A stretch of DNA of 64,000 nt from Lumbricus rubellus (GCA_945859605.1 OX243812.1:44798509-44862508), one strand, 5' to 3'; shown: positions 1 to 11,527, counted from the first letter of the stretch. The notes: generated from the sequence alone by a model not told the origin. Program-made: numbers and translations.

Positions 1-39
1 TTCCAATTTGAAATTAATTTTCCTTTTTAACGATTTTAA

Positions 40-950
40 TCTATATAAATAAAAATGTAAAAAGTTTGTATCTAATCAAGGATCTCGGAAACCTAATCAA
101 GGATCTCGGAAACCTCTTCACCGATTGCTTTCAAAATTTTACCAAAACGTTCCGTTCAAATACGAGCAGGTTTGTGTATGCTTTTTTGGAAAAAGCACAA
201 TCTTTTCGACCCAAAAAAACTTTGCATTTGTTTCGAGTGATTTCAATTTTTACACAACGTGCATTCCAATGTGGTCGTGTTTTTATGGCGCATATCCGTG
301 CGTCTTTTTATAGTGCATATATCCCCCCATCCCAAACCATAGGCGCAACGCCCGTAGGTGTCCGACGCCACTCGCTGAGGCTCTGAGCCTGTCTCGTGTC
401 ATCTCCCAGTTTCTACAGGCTAGCAGGTCTACTCCATACCATTATATCTTGAAGTAGCTGGACAGTCTTGTCTGCTTGAAGAGAATGTTAGGAAAGAGGC
501 ATGAAGGACAACCTGGGCTAATGCCCGTAGTGCATATATGTAGCTGTCAGTTTGTACAAAATCAAGGATCTCAGAAACTGCTTCACCGATTGCTTTCAAA
601 TTTTCATTCGAATTTGAGCGGCTTGGTTTTTGTATGCTTTTTTGAAAAAGCGCAATCTTTTCGCACAACTTTGCATTCGATTCCAGTGATTTCGATTTAA
701 ATTTTCACACAACGTTGCATTCACAAATGTGGTTGTGTTTTTATGGCGCATATTCACGCATGTTTTTATAGCGCCATAAGTTGGATGTGTGGAGGGGAGG
801 AAATGGGAGGGATGCAGGGAGGGAGGAGAGGGAAGGGGAGGGAGGCAGGGGAATGGAGTAGGGAGGGACAGAGGTAGGGAGGCATGGAAGGGAGGTAGGG
901 AGGGAAGGTTGGGCGATCTTTTCAGCCACAGCAACGCGTGGCTGGGCACA
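40..950 (+). mobile_element. Helitron-like non-autonomous element
   Basis: The 5' end reads TCTATATAAATAAAAATG, the same as the start of the Helitron at 30242. The 3' end carries the same GC hairpin (CAGCCAC/GTGGCTG, about 923-944) as that copy, but the terminal CTAG has decayed here. The left part (about 77-300) is repeated with divergence at about 560-760, so the element holds an internal duplication. A 21-bp unit around AATCAAGGATCTCGGAAAC is also doubled at 77-118. No Rep/helicase coding was seen. The right boundary is approximate. Confidence 0.6.
793..915. repeat. Purine-rich GGGAGG tract in Helitron
   Basis: An imperfect run of GGGAGG/GGAAGG units sits just 5' of the Helitron terminal hairpin. 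Three-reading-frame translations of the opposite strand give proline/serine-rich ORFs that are artefacts of the repeat. Confidence 0.8.
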
Positions 951-1092
951 TAAAATCTTACTGAACTGAATAATAAATTGAACTTCACCAACAAACGTTA
1001 TCCTGGGTTAATGCATTTCCAGTCATTGACAAACATTTCCTTCAATAGCATACACCACTTACCAGCATCAATTACTAACTTTTAATTGCCAT

Positions 1093-1902
1093 GATATCGT
1101 GTCTCTGGCTGGGTCAGAAAGTGAGTTGCAGGACATAATTAGTAGGCTAGAACGGGTATGGGAGAAAAGAGGTCTACTGATAAATTTGGGCAAAACCAAG
1201 GTTATGGCTTTAAACGGAGTGGCATGCAATATATTGGTTAAGGAAAGGAAGCTTGAACAGGTCGAAACTTCCCATTACCTTGGATCGTTAATAACTAGAT
1301 GCAGAGTGCAGTAGGGACATTCGAGAGAAACTGGCAAGGAGACAGAGCACAGGAGTGTCATTGAAACAGATACGGAGAGGTCATGGTATTAAACTAACTA
1401 CCAAGATACGACTCCTGAAGACCCTTGTTTGGCCAGTGGCCACAGATGGTTGTGAGAGCTGGACTATCAAGAAAAGAGACGAGGAAAGTATAGAGGCTTT
1501 TGAGATGAAAGGCCTAAGGCAATCATGAGAGTATTATGGAGGGAAAGGAAAACAAACCAGTGGGTGATGGGGACAACGGGAGTGGAGAGAAGTCTTCTTG
1601 ATTCAATTAAAAGAAGGAAACTCGCATACTTTGGCCACCTGATGAGAAAAACTGGAGATTGCCTGGAAAAAGATATCATACAGGGAAATGTACCTGGATC
1701 TATCGGTTCTATCATGGATCTATCGGTTAAAGAGCAAAAGCACGAGGAAGGCCGAGGATGGGATGGGTTGTGAACATCGGAGAATGGATGGAACATCTTT
1801 CGATCAGACTTTGATGGGGACAAGAGACAGGAGGAGATGGAGAAAACTTGTTCATGAAGCGACCAACCCTCGGATCGAGGATGGTTGTTGACAAGACAAG
1901 AC
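1093..1902 (+). mobile_element. 5'-truncated RTE-like LINE, with TSD
   Basis: This is the C-terminal part of a non-LTR retrotransposon reverse transcriptase. VSLAGSESELQ and LGKTKVM correspond to the region just after the FADD box. A broken stretch ends with the usual LAYFGHLMRKTG segment. It has several frameshifts and stops. Direct repeats AATTGCCAT flank it exactly (1084-1092 and 1903-1911), so this is a real 5'-truncated insertion. The 3' tail is GACAAGACAAGAC. A second copy of the same 3' end lies at 19487-19583 on the minus strand. Confidence 0.8.
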
Positions 1903-2084
1903 AATTGCCATCCATTATGCATGTGGACTGGTGTGTATTTTTGTCAACTATTTTGAACAAAGAATATACTTTCTTAATGTTAAGTCTGAGACAAAACCAC
2001 CAGGTGTATGCTTTTTAATTTATGGTCTTTTATTACTTAAAGGTTAAATTTTATTCACAGGGCTTCAGTTGATGGTGTGGCAGT

Positions 2085-2240
2085 ATGTATGTGCACTTGT
2101 TATAGTGCCCCTTCAAGATTTTACTCAGTGCGGACACTGAATCAGAGTTTCATGCCAAAGCGTCTGAGCAATTGCAAGTGAAGGACTTGCTTAAGGTACC
2201 TACAAGGTGGCTTGAGGTGGATTTGAACATGCAGCTTAAG
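2085..2240 (-). mobile_element. tRNA-derived SINE, degraded copy
   Basis: The minus strand contains the body and tail of the SINE seen better at 46364 and 51880: the AATTGCTCAG.C block, the GGCACTATAACAAGTGCACATAC tail region and a decayed B-box region. The tRNA-like head is incomplete. It lies directly upstream of the SOCS-box exon, inside the preceding intron. Confidence 0.7.
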
Positions 2241-2453
2241 AGATCACCCTGTTTTGAAAGATGAGAGCCAATGTTTTACTACAGCAGCTGCTACTTAGAC
2301 GATCTTTCCTAAAGAGTCTTCCCATTAGAATCAACCAGTTACATTATGAATGTCCAAAACTGGACCAAAAGGTTTTAGAATTTAAACAAATGTATAATAC
2401 CATGTAAAATAGCAACAGACCTACAGCTAACTTTATCCTTTGTTTTTTCTCAG

Positions 2454-2599
2454 GAAGTCCAAGGAGTCTCCTGCATCTATGTCGTCTACGAATCCGTCGC
2501 TGTTTTAGTGCATCGAAGCTGCTACATTGCGAAGTTTTGCGCTCTTTGCCTCTGCCTGAATTATTGTTAGACTACCTTCAATATAAAGAGCTCACATAG
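2454..2599 (+). CDS. SOCS-box protein, last coding exon (partial gene)
   Basis: After a strong acceptor (TTTTTTCTCAG ending at 2453) and 2 nt of a split codon, codons from 2456 encode 47 residues ending in TAG at 2597-2599. The peptide is a full SOCS box. The BC box SLLHLCRLRI fits the elongin-B/C consensus (S/T-L-x3-C-x3-I/V/L). The downstream LPLPELLLDYLQY fits the Cul5 box (LPLP). Known role of the family: the C-terminal SOCS box recruits elongin B/C and a cullin, making the protein a substrate receptor of an E3 ubiquitin ligase. The spacing and the SLLHLCRLRIRRC wording resemble ASB (ankyrin-SOCS) proteins most, but SPSB, WSB or other SOCS-box families cannot be excluded because the substrate-binding domain is not in view. 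Upstream exons are not visible in 1-2450, which is Helitron, LINE and SINE sequence. The exon has no Met start and is too short to show as a conventional ORF. Confidence 0.85.
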
Positions 2600-2686
2600 C
2601 TGTCCAGTGTTTGTATCACATACTATGTAATTGCCCACATTTTTGCATCAGTGTAGATATAAAGTTAGGATTTTTGTCTCAAAGCT

Positions 2687-2692
2687 AATAAA
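2687..2692 (+). terminator. Poly(A) signal of SOCS-box gene
   Basis: AATAAA lies 88 bases after the stop codon of the SOCS-box exon, in AT-rich sequence. It is a suitable position for 3' end formation. Confidence 0.6.
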
Positions 2693-2699
2693 ATAGCTG

Positions 2700-3430
2700 T
2701 TCACAGTTACTAAGGCAGATGGGTTAGATTTGGAAACTACTTGTCGTTTGGAGTAGAAAAGTCAAATAAAATTGTTTGACCAGCTGTGCTATACAGGACC
2801 TTTATAGTCATTTTTAATATACTTCTAACACAAGTTGTTATTGGATGTTACAGATTGGGTCTTAGGCTGGGCTAGTTTTTGATGTGGTCTCCTTTACAAC
2901 AAATCTTTTAACCGCTTTTGACTTAGTATAACAAGAATGTAATACATTGAAATTTCAAGATCTGGGCAGGGTTGCCAGATTTTGGAAAAACTTTGTCGCG
3001 AGATCACAACAAAAAGTCGCGAGCTTATCGAGCTTTTCTACATGCCTTACAAAACGCTTTGTCCTCGTCGGAGGGATCACTGGACAGCCATCGGCATCAT
3101 GTCGTAAAAAACACGTCACTAATGATTTAATGGTGCCACGAGTGACGAGTCTTTCCAGGAGTCTGTTACACAGTAGGAATTTCTTGCATTCAGTACTGAA
3201 TTTAACTGCAATTTCTAGTTACAGCTAAATTGATTTACAAAGCGTAAATGATTCGTACAAGTATATAAGGGTTAGGCCTATGTATTGCAGTGAATTGGGA
3301 TTGATCGAATCTACCTTCACAATCTGGGAGTCGTTACCAACTCTTGTTGTATAATTTCACATATTTCAGCCACTTCCCATAACGTCAGTTAGGCCTAGAT
3401 AAAAATCATTTAATGTAGGCCTAATGTAAT
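2700..3430. other. Intergenic, no gene seen
   Basis: I see no coding signal. A lone CAGGGTTGCCAGATTTTGG at about 2966 resembles the left end of the hAT-like element at 29716, but no partner end or target duplication was found. Confidence 0.5.
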
Positions 3431-4090
3431 TAGTAATTTCTATAGTGCCGCTCACAGCCGAGGCCATTTAGTAGCGCTTCCAGTGCGATAACCCCGAGAG
3501 AAAATAGGTCTTAAGAAGAGAGATGTAGATAGTGATCCTGAAAGTAGAGCTCCATGCAGAGTGTAGGCCTACTAAGAGAATTCCATAAGGAGGGCCCAAT
3601 GATAGTAAAGGATCGAGTGTGAGCAAAAGTGGACTTTAGTGGTCCTAGCTCGTGGGACAAACAAGTCAGCCCTGTCCAGAGAACGGAGAGGTCGATGAGA
3701 AGATGCAGAAAGAGGAGAACGAATGAGATCACGGAGATATTTCGGTGCAAGACCCAGTTTGGATTTGAGTATGGTACCAGAGAGAGGACTTTATATTGTA
3801 TGCCGTCAGAGAGAAGAAGCCAGTGTAGTTGGTTGTTCATAAACGATGATATAATTATGAGAGTAGGCCTACTTAGGAAGGCGAGCAATCAGCTAGTCGA
3901 GCAGCAGCATTAAGGACATATTGAATGTGAGATCGACGACTAGACGAACCAATAAGAAAGGAATTACAGTAATCAATTCTGGAACAGACAAATGCATGAA
4001 CTATGGACGTCATAGATCTGCGAATGGCCTTGAGACGACGTAGGTGAAAATTTATATGATCTATTCTTTTCCAAAATAGGCCAAATGCCC
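3431..4090 (-). mobile_element. CR1-like LINE 3' fragment
   Basis: The minus-strand frame at 3511-3888 shows the conserved tail of CR1/L2-type reverse transcriptases: an LHWLLLSDGIQYKVL block (LHWLP-type), then RSFTIIGPSLWNSL. The 3' terminus begins near 3431 with TATAGTGCCGC, the usual 'TATA(A)GCGCC' tail of this family in the window. The hAT element at 4103 is inserted near its upstream edge. Confidence 0.75.
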
Positions 4091-4360
4091 GTGTACCTCG
4101 TGCAGTGTTGCCACTGAGGTTTCAGAAAAAAACAGATTTCCTTGGAGGAAAAACCCCAGAAAAACCCAGACCGTCGTCCGGCCGAAAAGTCAAGAAGATT
4201 TTCGCCGGCAAAAAAGTTGATGACCTTTTTTTTTTTAGTCGTCCGGCCGAAAAAGTAAAGAAAAATTTCTATTTTCGCCGGCAAAAAAGTTGATGACCTT
4301 TTTTTTAGTCGTACGGTGTCATGCGAAAAACTATCCGGCAACAAAAACTATCCGGAACCT

Positions 4361-4734
4361 CAAGGCCGTAGCCAGGATTTGATTTCGGGGGGTGTTTTTT
4401 CGACGGAAAATTTTTGATGACATTTTTTTAGTCGCCAAAATTTCTTCTGACGACCTTTTTGTCGGTTATTTGATCTGAGATCTCAAGAAAATATTACATT
4501 TTCCCGTCATTTTGTCTAAAAACATTTTTCTCATTATTTGATAGTAAATGCATTCTATTATTTCATTTCGGGGAGTGTTTTCATGGTTTAATTTCATGGT
4601 TTTTACATAATGCGCTAGTAAATGCCATTAATTTGTTTTACATTTTTGCGCTAATAAATGCCATTAAATTTTTTTACATTTTCCATTTCGGGGGGTGTTC
4701 AAACACCCAAAACACCCCCCTGTCTACGGCCTTG
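4361..4734. mobile_element. hAT-like MITE, nested
   Basis: The ends are CAAGGCCGTAGCCAGG and (reverse-complemented) CAAGGCCGTAGACAGG. The target duplication CGGAACCT is exact at 4353-4360 and 4735-4742. The interior is AT-rich with the phrase TTTCGGGGGGTGT near both ends and no ORF. Confidence 0.9.
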
Positions 4735-4742
4735 CGGAACCT

Positions 4743-6390
4743 TCTGTCATTGGTTCACGTGACGTATGACGTCAGATAGCAACGGAGACGCTCTGAACCT
4801 CGTTATCATTGACAAATATGATCTGGGCTTCCGCTGAATTCGTTGTCCACCGCTGACCGCCTTTCCAGCACCTTAACACGAACTTTAATAATAATAATAT
4901 AATTATAATAATATAATAATAATAATAAGCGTAAAATAGCAAACGTAAAAGTAATTAATTAATGATAAAAATAATTATAAAAAGAAAATTCGGTTGACAG
5001 ACCGCACCAGCATGCGATACAAGGGCGTTAATGGCAGCCTACAAAGCATAGAAAGTAAGTAAGTAAGAATATTCTTTAACAGACCACATGCAAACGCACA
5101 GTTACGTTACAGTTTACAGAGGAAATTAATAATAGAAAACATTTCATGCAAAGCTATACAACATTCGCACAATAAAGCTTCTTCTGGCAAAAGAATCAAC
5201 TCCAGGAAGGGTTAGATTTCTTTGTAGGCGATCATATTTGCGATTCAAGAATTTGGTGGTGTGACCCGTGCGGAAGCTGAAGAATTATTCAGAAATTACA
5301 TTCCACGCTGTGAAGATTGAACTTCTATTGACACTGTGCAGTTCATATTGGCTCTGACATTTCATTATTATCTATCACCATTCCTTCTCTGGAGTAGCAT
5401 AATTCGTTTCACCTACTACTTTTTACGTACTGAAACTATACGAAATCTAAATGGTATGGTTTCATATTTTAGATCTGAACGGAATTTTATAGGCCTACTG
5501 AACGTTAACAAGATTTAACCATAATTGTTATCAAAAGCCATCGGATTCATGACTGTAGCATAATACAAATTTTTAACTAGGCTCATGTGTTTGTCATCTG
5601 ATTTGACATTCATACCTGTGTACATAGACAACAACTTATTTAAGTGACTATAGATCTGCCACTTGAACAGCAACGTTACAAGATTGCACGGATTAAAAGT
5701 TTTGCGAAAGAGATCTGTTCATTTTGTTGCACGGTCAATAATAATGTGAGGTTTGGAAGGCTACAATAGGAACAATAATGATTTAAACGCAATAGCGACT
5801 ATTGGTCTAGGACTCTAGGACCTCTAGGTAGTACTGATGGTGATTAGTATGCCATGCTAGGGGTCATGAGATGGATAGGGTCTAAGTATGACATTTCAAG
5901 TGCATCAAATTAGCAAAGTTAAAAACAGTTGTTTCTATTCACAGAATGTGCAGAGATGTATTTTTATATATGGTAATATTTGCAGTTTAGCCTCACTTGT
6001 AGTAACGAAGCTCACTAGCAACACCCTCCTACTTTATTCACGCATGGGACTGGCATTTGCAGAGTGCAACCAGTGACGGAGTTAGGCAGATGTATTTTAA
6101 AATACCTCATAAAAAATTTAAATGCTTATCGTTAGACACCCTATTTTCTTGCATGAAATTCCTTCATAAGTGATCCAATTTCCAAAACGGATTTTCCATT
6201 CTAAATATAGAACACAAGTTTCTCCTGACTCAAAACCGCTTCGTTCATTAGAATCACGTTTTGTTCCAAATTTACTTGCACACACGCAATGTCACTAGTC
6301 CATTATATCACTCACATGCATGTATTACAATAGCTCGTTGCATACCGAGTTATATGCTTCATAAAGCGAATTATTCCTAATAAACGTCGA
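4743..6390. other. Interior of hAT element, no gene seen
   Basis: AT-rich sequence with an (AAT)n stretch at 4888-4925. A segment at about 5050-5140 (AAGTAAGTAAG then AATATTCTTTAACAGACCA) recurs at 46128-46205. Short ORFs here show no family resemblance. Confidence 0.5.
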
Positions 6391-6900
6391 ACAGCAACCC
6401 GGATAGTTTTTGTCAACGGATAGTTTTTCGCACGTATGTCGTGCGAAAATGTATCCTAGCAACGTAGTGGGCGTGGCCGGATAGTTTTTGTTGCCGCATA
6501 GTTTTTCGCATGACACCGGCCGAAAAAAGTCCAAATAAAATACTAATTTTCAACTCGCCCAAAAAAAACCAGATTTCGACCAAAAAAACCAGAAACCCAG
6601 ACGAAGGCAAAAAAACCCAGATCTAGTGGAAAAAACCTAGCTGTGGCATCACTGACCTCGTGCATAAAAGATGAAATTTGCCGCCAATTATTGGCGGCAA
6701 ATTTCAGCCAATTGGCGGCAAATTTCTTTGAGGAGTTGCTGATAATGCATGTGTTAAGGTGAAAAAAGCCTACACGAAAAACCTATAGATCTTGGGGGGA
6801 AAAGCACACACATGTAGGCCTAGGCCTAAACCCAAAGTAGGCTACACTCTGATGTAAGCCTATAGGCCTAGAACGAAAACTTTGATCTAGGTGGGAAAAG

Positions 6901-6937
6901 CCACATATATTATATTACTGTAATATAATATATGTGG
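6901..6937. repeat. Perfect 17-bp palindrome
   Basis: Arms CCACATATATTATATTA and its exact complement are separated by 3 bases (CTG). It lies between decayed hAT-like end sequences and may be a relic of such an element. Confidence 0.8.
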
Positions 6938-7195
6938 AAAAGCGTTGAATGGCATCTCTGGTGCCCATGATTCATTGCTCTCAATTTCCAGTGACTTGCC
7001 ACTGAAATTTTTTAAAATATATTATTCTGAAAAATACCTAGAAATACCCAGACTAAGCTAATAGAACAGGTTTAAATCTTTGGTATTCACTGATTAAAAG
7101 TGCTGTAATATGACAAAAAAATTCTGCCCAAGGTAACGACCTCTGTTGTCATAGGCTCTGGTCAAATCTGGATACATCAATGATTCATTCATTAG

Positions 7196-7310
7196 ATGCA
7201 TTTATATAGCGCCTCTTGGGGGTACTCAGATCGAGGCGCTCCCAACCTCAAAAAATTGTCCTAAGGCGAGAGACAGATAGAGGAAAGTCTGAGATCAAAA
7301 TAGATATAAA
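7196..7310 (-). mobile_element. CR1-like LINE 3' end
   Basis: The phrase TTTATATAGCGCCTCTTGGGGG followed by GAGGCGCTCCCAAC is the 3'UTR terminus shared with copies at 31243, 36530 and 41822. Only about 110 bases remain. Confidence 0.65.
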
Positions 7311-7813
7311 AATGTAATTAAGAAACAAAATTTAATGCAATTGAGGCCAAAAGTCGGCGCTAGATAATCAAATACGGTCACGTGCCTTTTGTTATTTGTG
7401 GCCTTGTGGGGGGAACAGTGGGGTGACCGTGGGCGTAAGAAGATATAAATGCGTTTTCGAAAGTAAGACGTTAGATCTTGTGGAACTCGAAACTAAAGTA
7501 AATCTCACTAAGCCTACTGTTTGAAAAATTCCTGTTTTATTTTCGTAGATTATTTGCTTGTTCACTAGTCGTTTGGATTCGTCACAGTGCACGAGTTGCT
7601 AAGTACTGGTTTGTCTTGTGGGCGGGTCTTTACTATGGTATACATGCGTTGTTTCTGTCGCGAATGTCTATTATATTAGGACCGAAGTTATTCAGCAGAC
7701 TTAGCTTATCGTTAGCACTAAATCTAGTACCCCTGTCCACCGTTAGATTCTTCTCTATAATTGTAATAAGTTCTTACGGCGTGCTTTTTGTACTGCAGTC
7801 AGGTATTTAAATA

Positions 7814-8087
7814 GCGTGAAGCTTCTGCGGCGGAACCTTCCGCCAGATAATGCCTTCCGAAACTGCTTATACGGCGGAAGTTCGGGAATCGACCCGAACA
7901 AGAGTTTCTAATGGCTAAACTAACCCTAACACTAACCCTAACCGACCCTCACGATGCCTAACCTGCTATTCGGGTCGATTCTACACGTCTCTCCGGTATA
8001 CATTTGGCGCATGTGCACATCCTTCCGCCGTATAAGCAGTTCGGAAGGCATTATCTGGCGGAAGGTTCCGCCGCAGAAGATTTATCC
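7814..8087. mobile_element. Foldback element with 59-bp inverted arms
   Basis: Arms at 7822-7880 and 8022-8079 are near-perfect inverted copies (CTTCTGCGGCGGAACCTTCC...). The 9-bp direct repeat ATTTAAATA (7805-7813 and 8088-8096) brackets the element, compatible with a Mutator-type target duplication, though a chance AT-rich match is possible. The centre holds a telomere-like module (CTAACCCTAACCGACCC) that recurs at 22795 and 31724. Confidence 0.75.
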
Positions 8088-8189
8088 ATTTAAATAATAT
8101 GCATATAAATTATAACACCATTCCGATTAATTATCGTTAAAGCAATAGGTTACCATTCTTTACGTCTCTTTCTCATATTCACACTACTA

Positions 8190-9128
8190 GTGGTACGGGT
8201 CGGTTTTATGGTCTTTTCTGAATTGTCACCAATTTATTGGGAATTATGTGGTTTTGACTACCTGTGTAGGGTTACCATAAGTGCTCAGATGAAAAAGAGG
8301 ACACCCAAAATGTTCATCCGGTTACCATCTCGTAGCGCGCTCCTATAGCTTCATAGTGCTAAACCAATGTCAAGTTTTGTACAACAAGGGTAACATTAAA
8401 CTACACAAAATATTGTTCTTATTGTACATGGTTTATTGAGTCAGTGTTCAGTACTTCAGTGCAGTACACATTACATTACTGTCAGTCTGTCACTGACTGT
8501 ACACAGAAGCAACACATTGAATTTCTTACTTACGCACTTACTTACTTACTTACCATAGACTGAGCTTGGGGCTCAGCCCAAAAACTGATGGCCTTCAACA
8601 AGTTAGGCTGACTGCTGAGAAAGCCTGTGCATTGGGTTTTCAGTGCGTCTGTAAATACTCACATTTCGGCTTTTTTCAATTTTTTCGTGAATTTGAATAT
8701 ATTAATTATTATATTTTTATTTACCATTATCATTATGTACATTGTACAGTGTAGGCCTACCTAGCGTTATATTTATGCGTTTGAAAAAACCGCCTCGGGA
8801 ACCGGAAGTCCAATGGTATCCATACGGACCATACCATTGACCTAAATATTGCTGGAACGCGCCTTTAGTTCACGGAACGGAATAGTATTATAAGGACTTA
8901 CTTTCCCGAAAATTAGGTAAGATTGATCGATCAGGGAACAGGCGGGGAAAAACCCGGACAAAAACCATATTTCTCGAAAGCAGCCCGGACGCCCCGGACA
9001 GAGGCCAAAAAAGAGGACATGTCCGGGGAAACCCGGACGCATGGTAACCCTATACCTGTGGTCCGGAGTATCACCAGGTAAAGATTGGTGCCATTTTCAG
9101 AAAAGACCATAAAAACCGACCAGTACCA
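8190..9128. mobile_element. Outer inverted-repeat element
   Basis: GGTACGGGTCGGTTTTATGG and about 40 bases after it match, inverted, the sequence at 9087-9128 (reverse complement GGTACTGGTCGGTTTTTATG). No clear target duplication was found. The hAT element at 8267 is inserted within it. Confidence 0.6.
8267..9052. mobile_element. hAT-like element with 8-bp TSD
   Basis: The ends are TAGGGTTACCAT and its exact inverse ATGGTAACCCTA. The flanking direct repeat is TACCTGTG (8259-8266 and 9053-9060). The interior has GAAAAAGAGGACA near one end and AAAAAAGAGGACAT near the other. No transposase was recognised. Confidence 0.85.
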
Positions 9129-11526
9129 TATTTTTCTGGGCTCATAGTGAGTGCCACCCAGTGTTTAATCTAGAAATCTTTGGGGTGGATGTTCCCCAGG
9201 AATAACATCCGCACAAAAATTGAAGAGCTGCTTTTTACATGTAAAGTAAATATTTATCCACTGATAGAATTAAGAAATAGAGGATCAAATTAGATACACT
9301 AAAAAAGGTAATCAGATTTGTACTCAAACGTAATTCAGAAAAAAGAGAAATGAAAACCTTCCAGTAGTCGACGCTGCTTGCTTAGCGGTTGGCTGTCCAC
9401 CAAACCTGCATTACGCCGCCCCCCCCCCTCAACAGGGGTACTAGATTTAACACTGGTCCCACCTTTGCTGCCTATTCCAAAGTTCTATATGTTAAAACAT
9501 TCTTCCCCGTCCAAGTACTGTCCTGTAAGGAATTATTGCTTTTTTGAAGCATTCTTTCTCTGCAACAGGCCGCAGTATCCGAGCAAAAGTTCAATAAAGT
9601 AAATATATACATAAAAGGTAAGGTCATCTGCAAACTCCAGGTTCCACAACCTGTCTCCATTCACCCATTTTGTAGATATGATTACTATGATTAGTCTTGT
9701 CTTGAGTTCACTCGAGTTCAATTTAAAAGTCTTGGTCTTGAGGCTTCAGGTCATGACAACAAGATTGATATCACTACCCATTGCCAGTGTTTTCATTAGA
9801 GTCCAAAAATGGGAAGCACAAAGTTTATGTCCTGACCTTGAATTTTGGACATAGATCATTTCTAACGGTGATCACACCATGCATAAATTTGACTTAACAG
9901 AATACACAATCATAAACCTTATTGTCAATACTTAAAATGGCATTTTCAAGTCCCAATGAAAGTTTACGTTGAACTGTCTGAACAATCAATCCATGCAATG
10001 ACAAAATAATATCTCAGTAACCTTAGTGCTTGGCATGCAAATGACCGACAATAAACAAATGAGCATATGTAACTCACCACTGGAATTTCACTTGACCCCC
10101 AAAATTTGGACATTTGTTATAGATGTAAAAATGGTCACGGAAATACTGCCCACTGCCACCTTCGCCATCACCCAGTTCCCAACCAGAGCAGAAATAGAAG
10201 TAAAACTTTTAAGATTAGAGACGAATGCCTAAGGCGTTCTAGAGATGGAGTGGAGCATCAGTGGGAGGCTATTCCAGGTCAAGGGTCATACCACTAAGAA
10301 GGCATAGTGGAGGTATGATATAAAGGGACTGAGAGAAGGCTTTGTTCAGCTGCATGAAATGAGCGGAAGTGGCGAGCACTACTTGTTAGGGCTAATTATG
10401 GCACTGTAAAAAAAATTGAGTTGGTACTGCACATTGTGTAATGAACGACATTGAACATGGACCAACTTGGCTGTATTTGCATGTTATTTGCCTAAATGTC
10501 TGTCATTGAAACCCAGAGTCTACAAGTTCAATGATAAACCAGATGAGTTTTAACAAAAAATGCAAGAGGCACACTCATATAAATCTCATTTGACTGAAAT
10601 AGGTGATAAAATGCAGAGTGAATAGTAATTATTTTATTGAATTATTCAGCTTCACAGGTCTGAATTGCCCATTTTGTGGGAACAGTGGCTGGTAAGTTGG
10701 AGCTTTCATAAGCAAAGGGTTGTCCATATATTACATACACACGGAGGGTCACGAGATTTAGGTGATTTGTATATGGGAGACGGATCTCAGCAAATTGAAC
10801 AACTTGTACGTACGCAAAATAAATGTCTAATTATGATGTCCACATTAGCTTATTTATTATTCTGTATTATCCTGTAGTCATCCGATGGCATTTGACTACA
10901 TTAAAAATATATTGTTAAGACTAAACAGTAAACCATAACAGTTAACAAATTTTAACTAGCAAATATGATGTTTAAAAAAATAAATAGTAACCTATGGTAA
11001 AATACATGTTTCATAGATGACTAAATAGCCTTTGTAAAAGTGCAGGAGTGGAGAAGCTCATTTGTACATAATTATGCATACAAGGGTCAACACAACCAAA
11101 TGTATGTGCGGTCGAAAATATGATTTTTGCGTATATTATAAATGGATGGCCCTAAAGACTAAAACCTGGAACTTTAACTTTTACCACTCATGAGTCCATC
11201 TCACCAGACAAATTTGGGCCGATTAATTATTAATCTGAGTGGTAAGGGTTAAGGTGGTTACTGGGTTAGAACCTTGAGCAAGTCGTTAACTTGCATTGTC
11301 TTCATGCATTATATTGAAATTTAATTACCTCGCACACTAAATAGATGCAACAATTCCAACTGCAGTTAGGAAAATCGAATATTTCAGCTGAATACACGTT
11401 AAGTAGTTCTATTCAATACTCCTCTGAAATCTATGGATTAGCAGCATAATTATAGTTTTGAACTTGTCTGTAGACTATACTGATTGACAGTTACATACAT
11501 TTGATGTAACATTTCTTTGCTTACAG
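9129..11526. other. Intergenic and Rab9 5' intron, no coding exon seen
   Basis: Mostly AT-rich unique sequence. A weak CR1-like 3' trace is visible at about 10205-10400 (GGAGGCTATTCCAGGTCAAGGG, compare 36680). A C-tract occurs at 9420-9430. The 5' non-coding exon of the Rab9 gene must lie in or before this stretch but cannot be placed. Confidence 0.5.
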
Positions 11527-11527
11527 A
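11515..11527 (+). promoter_or_regulatory. 3' splice site of Rab9 coding exon
   Basis: CTTTGCTTACAG precedes 11527. It implies a 5'UTR intron and supports choosing the internal Met at 11571 over any upstream non-ATG start. Confidence 0.7.

Larger units (their letters stand above)
4103..6654. mobile_element. hAT-like element with 8-bp TSD
   Basis: Terminal inverted repeats are CAGTGTTGCCACTGAGG at the left and, reverse-complemented, CAGTGATGCCACAGCTAGG at the right. They are flanked by the 8-bp direct repeat ACCTCGTG (4095-4102 and 6655-6662). Subterminal inverted blocks with the phrase AACTATCCGGCAACAAAAACTATCC occur at both sides (about 4330-4350 and 6410-6510). No transposase is recognisable inside. 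A smaller hAT element sits at 4361-4734. Confidence 0.85.

Noticed and set aside
2966..2985. hAT left end CAGGGTTGCCAGA
   Set aside because: No partner end or 8-bp duplication could be found nearby.
5336..5518. 60-aa hydrophobic ORF
   Set aside because: Lies in a hAT interior, AT-rich, with no family resemblance or splice context.
7918..7970. CTAACCCTAACCC as an interstitial telomere
   Set aside because: The units are few and degenerate and recur as a fixed module within foldback elements, so they are not a telomeric array.
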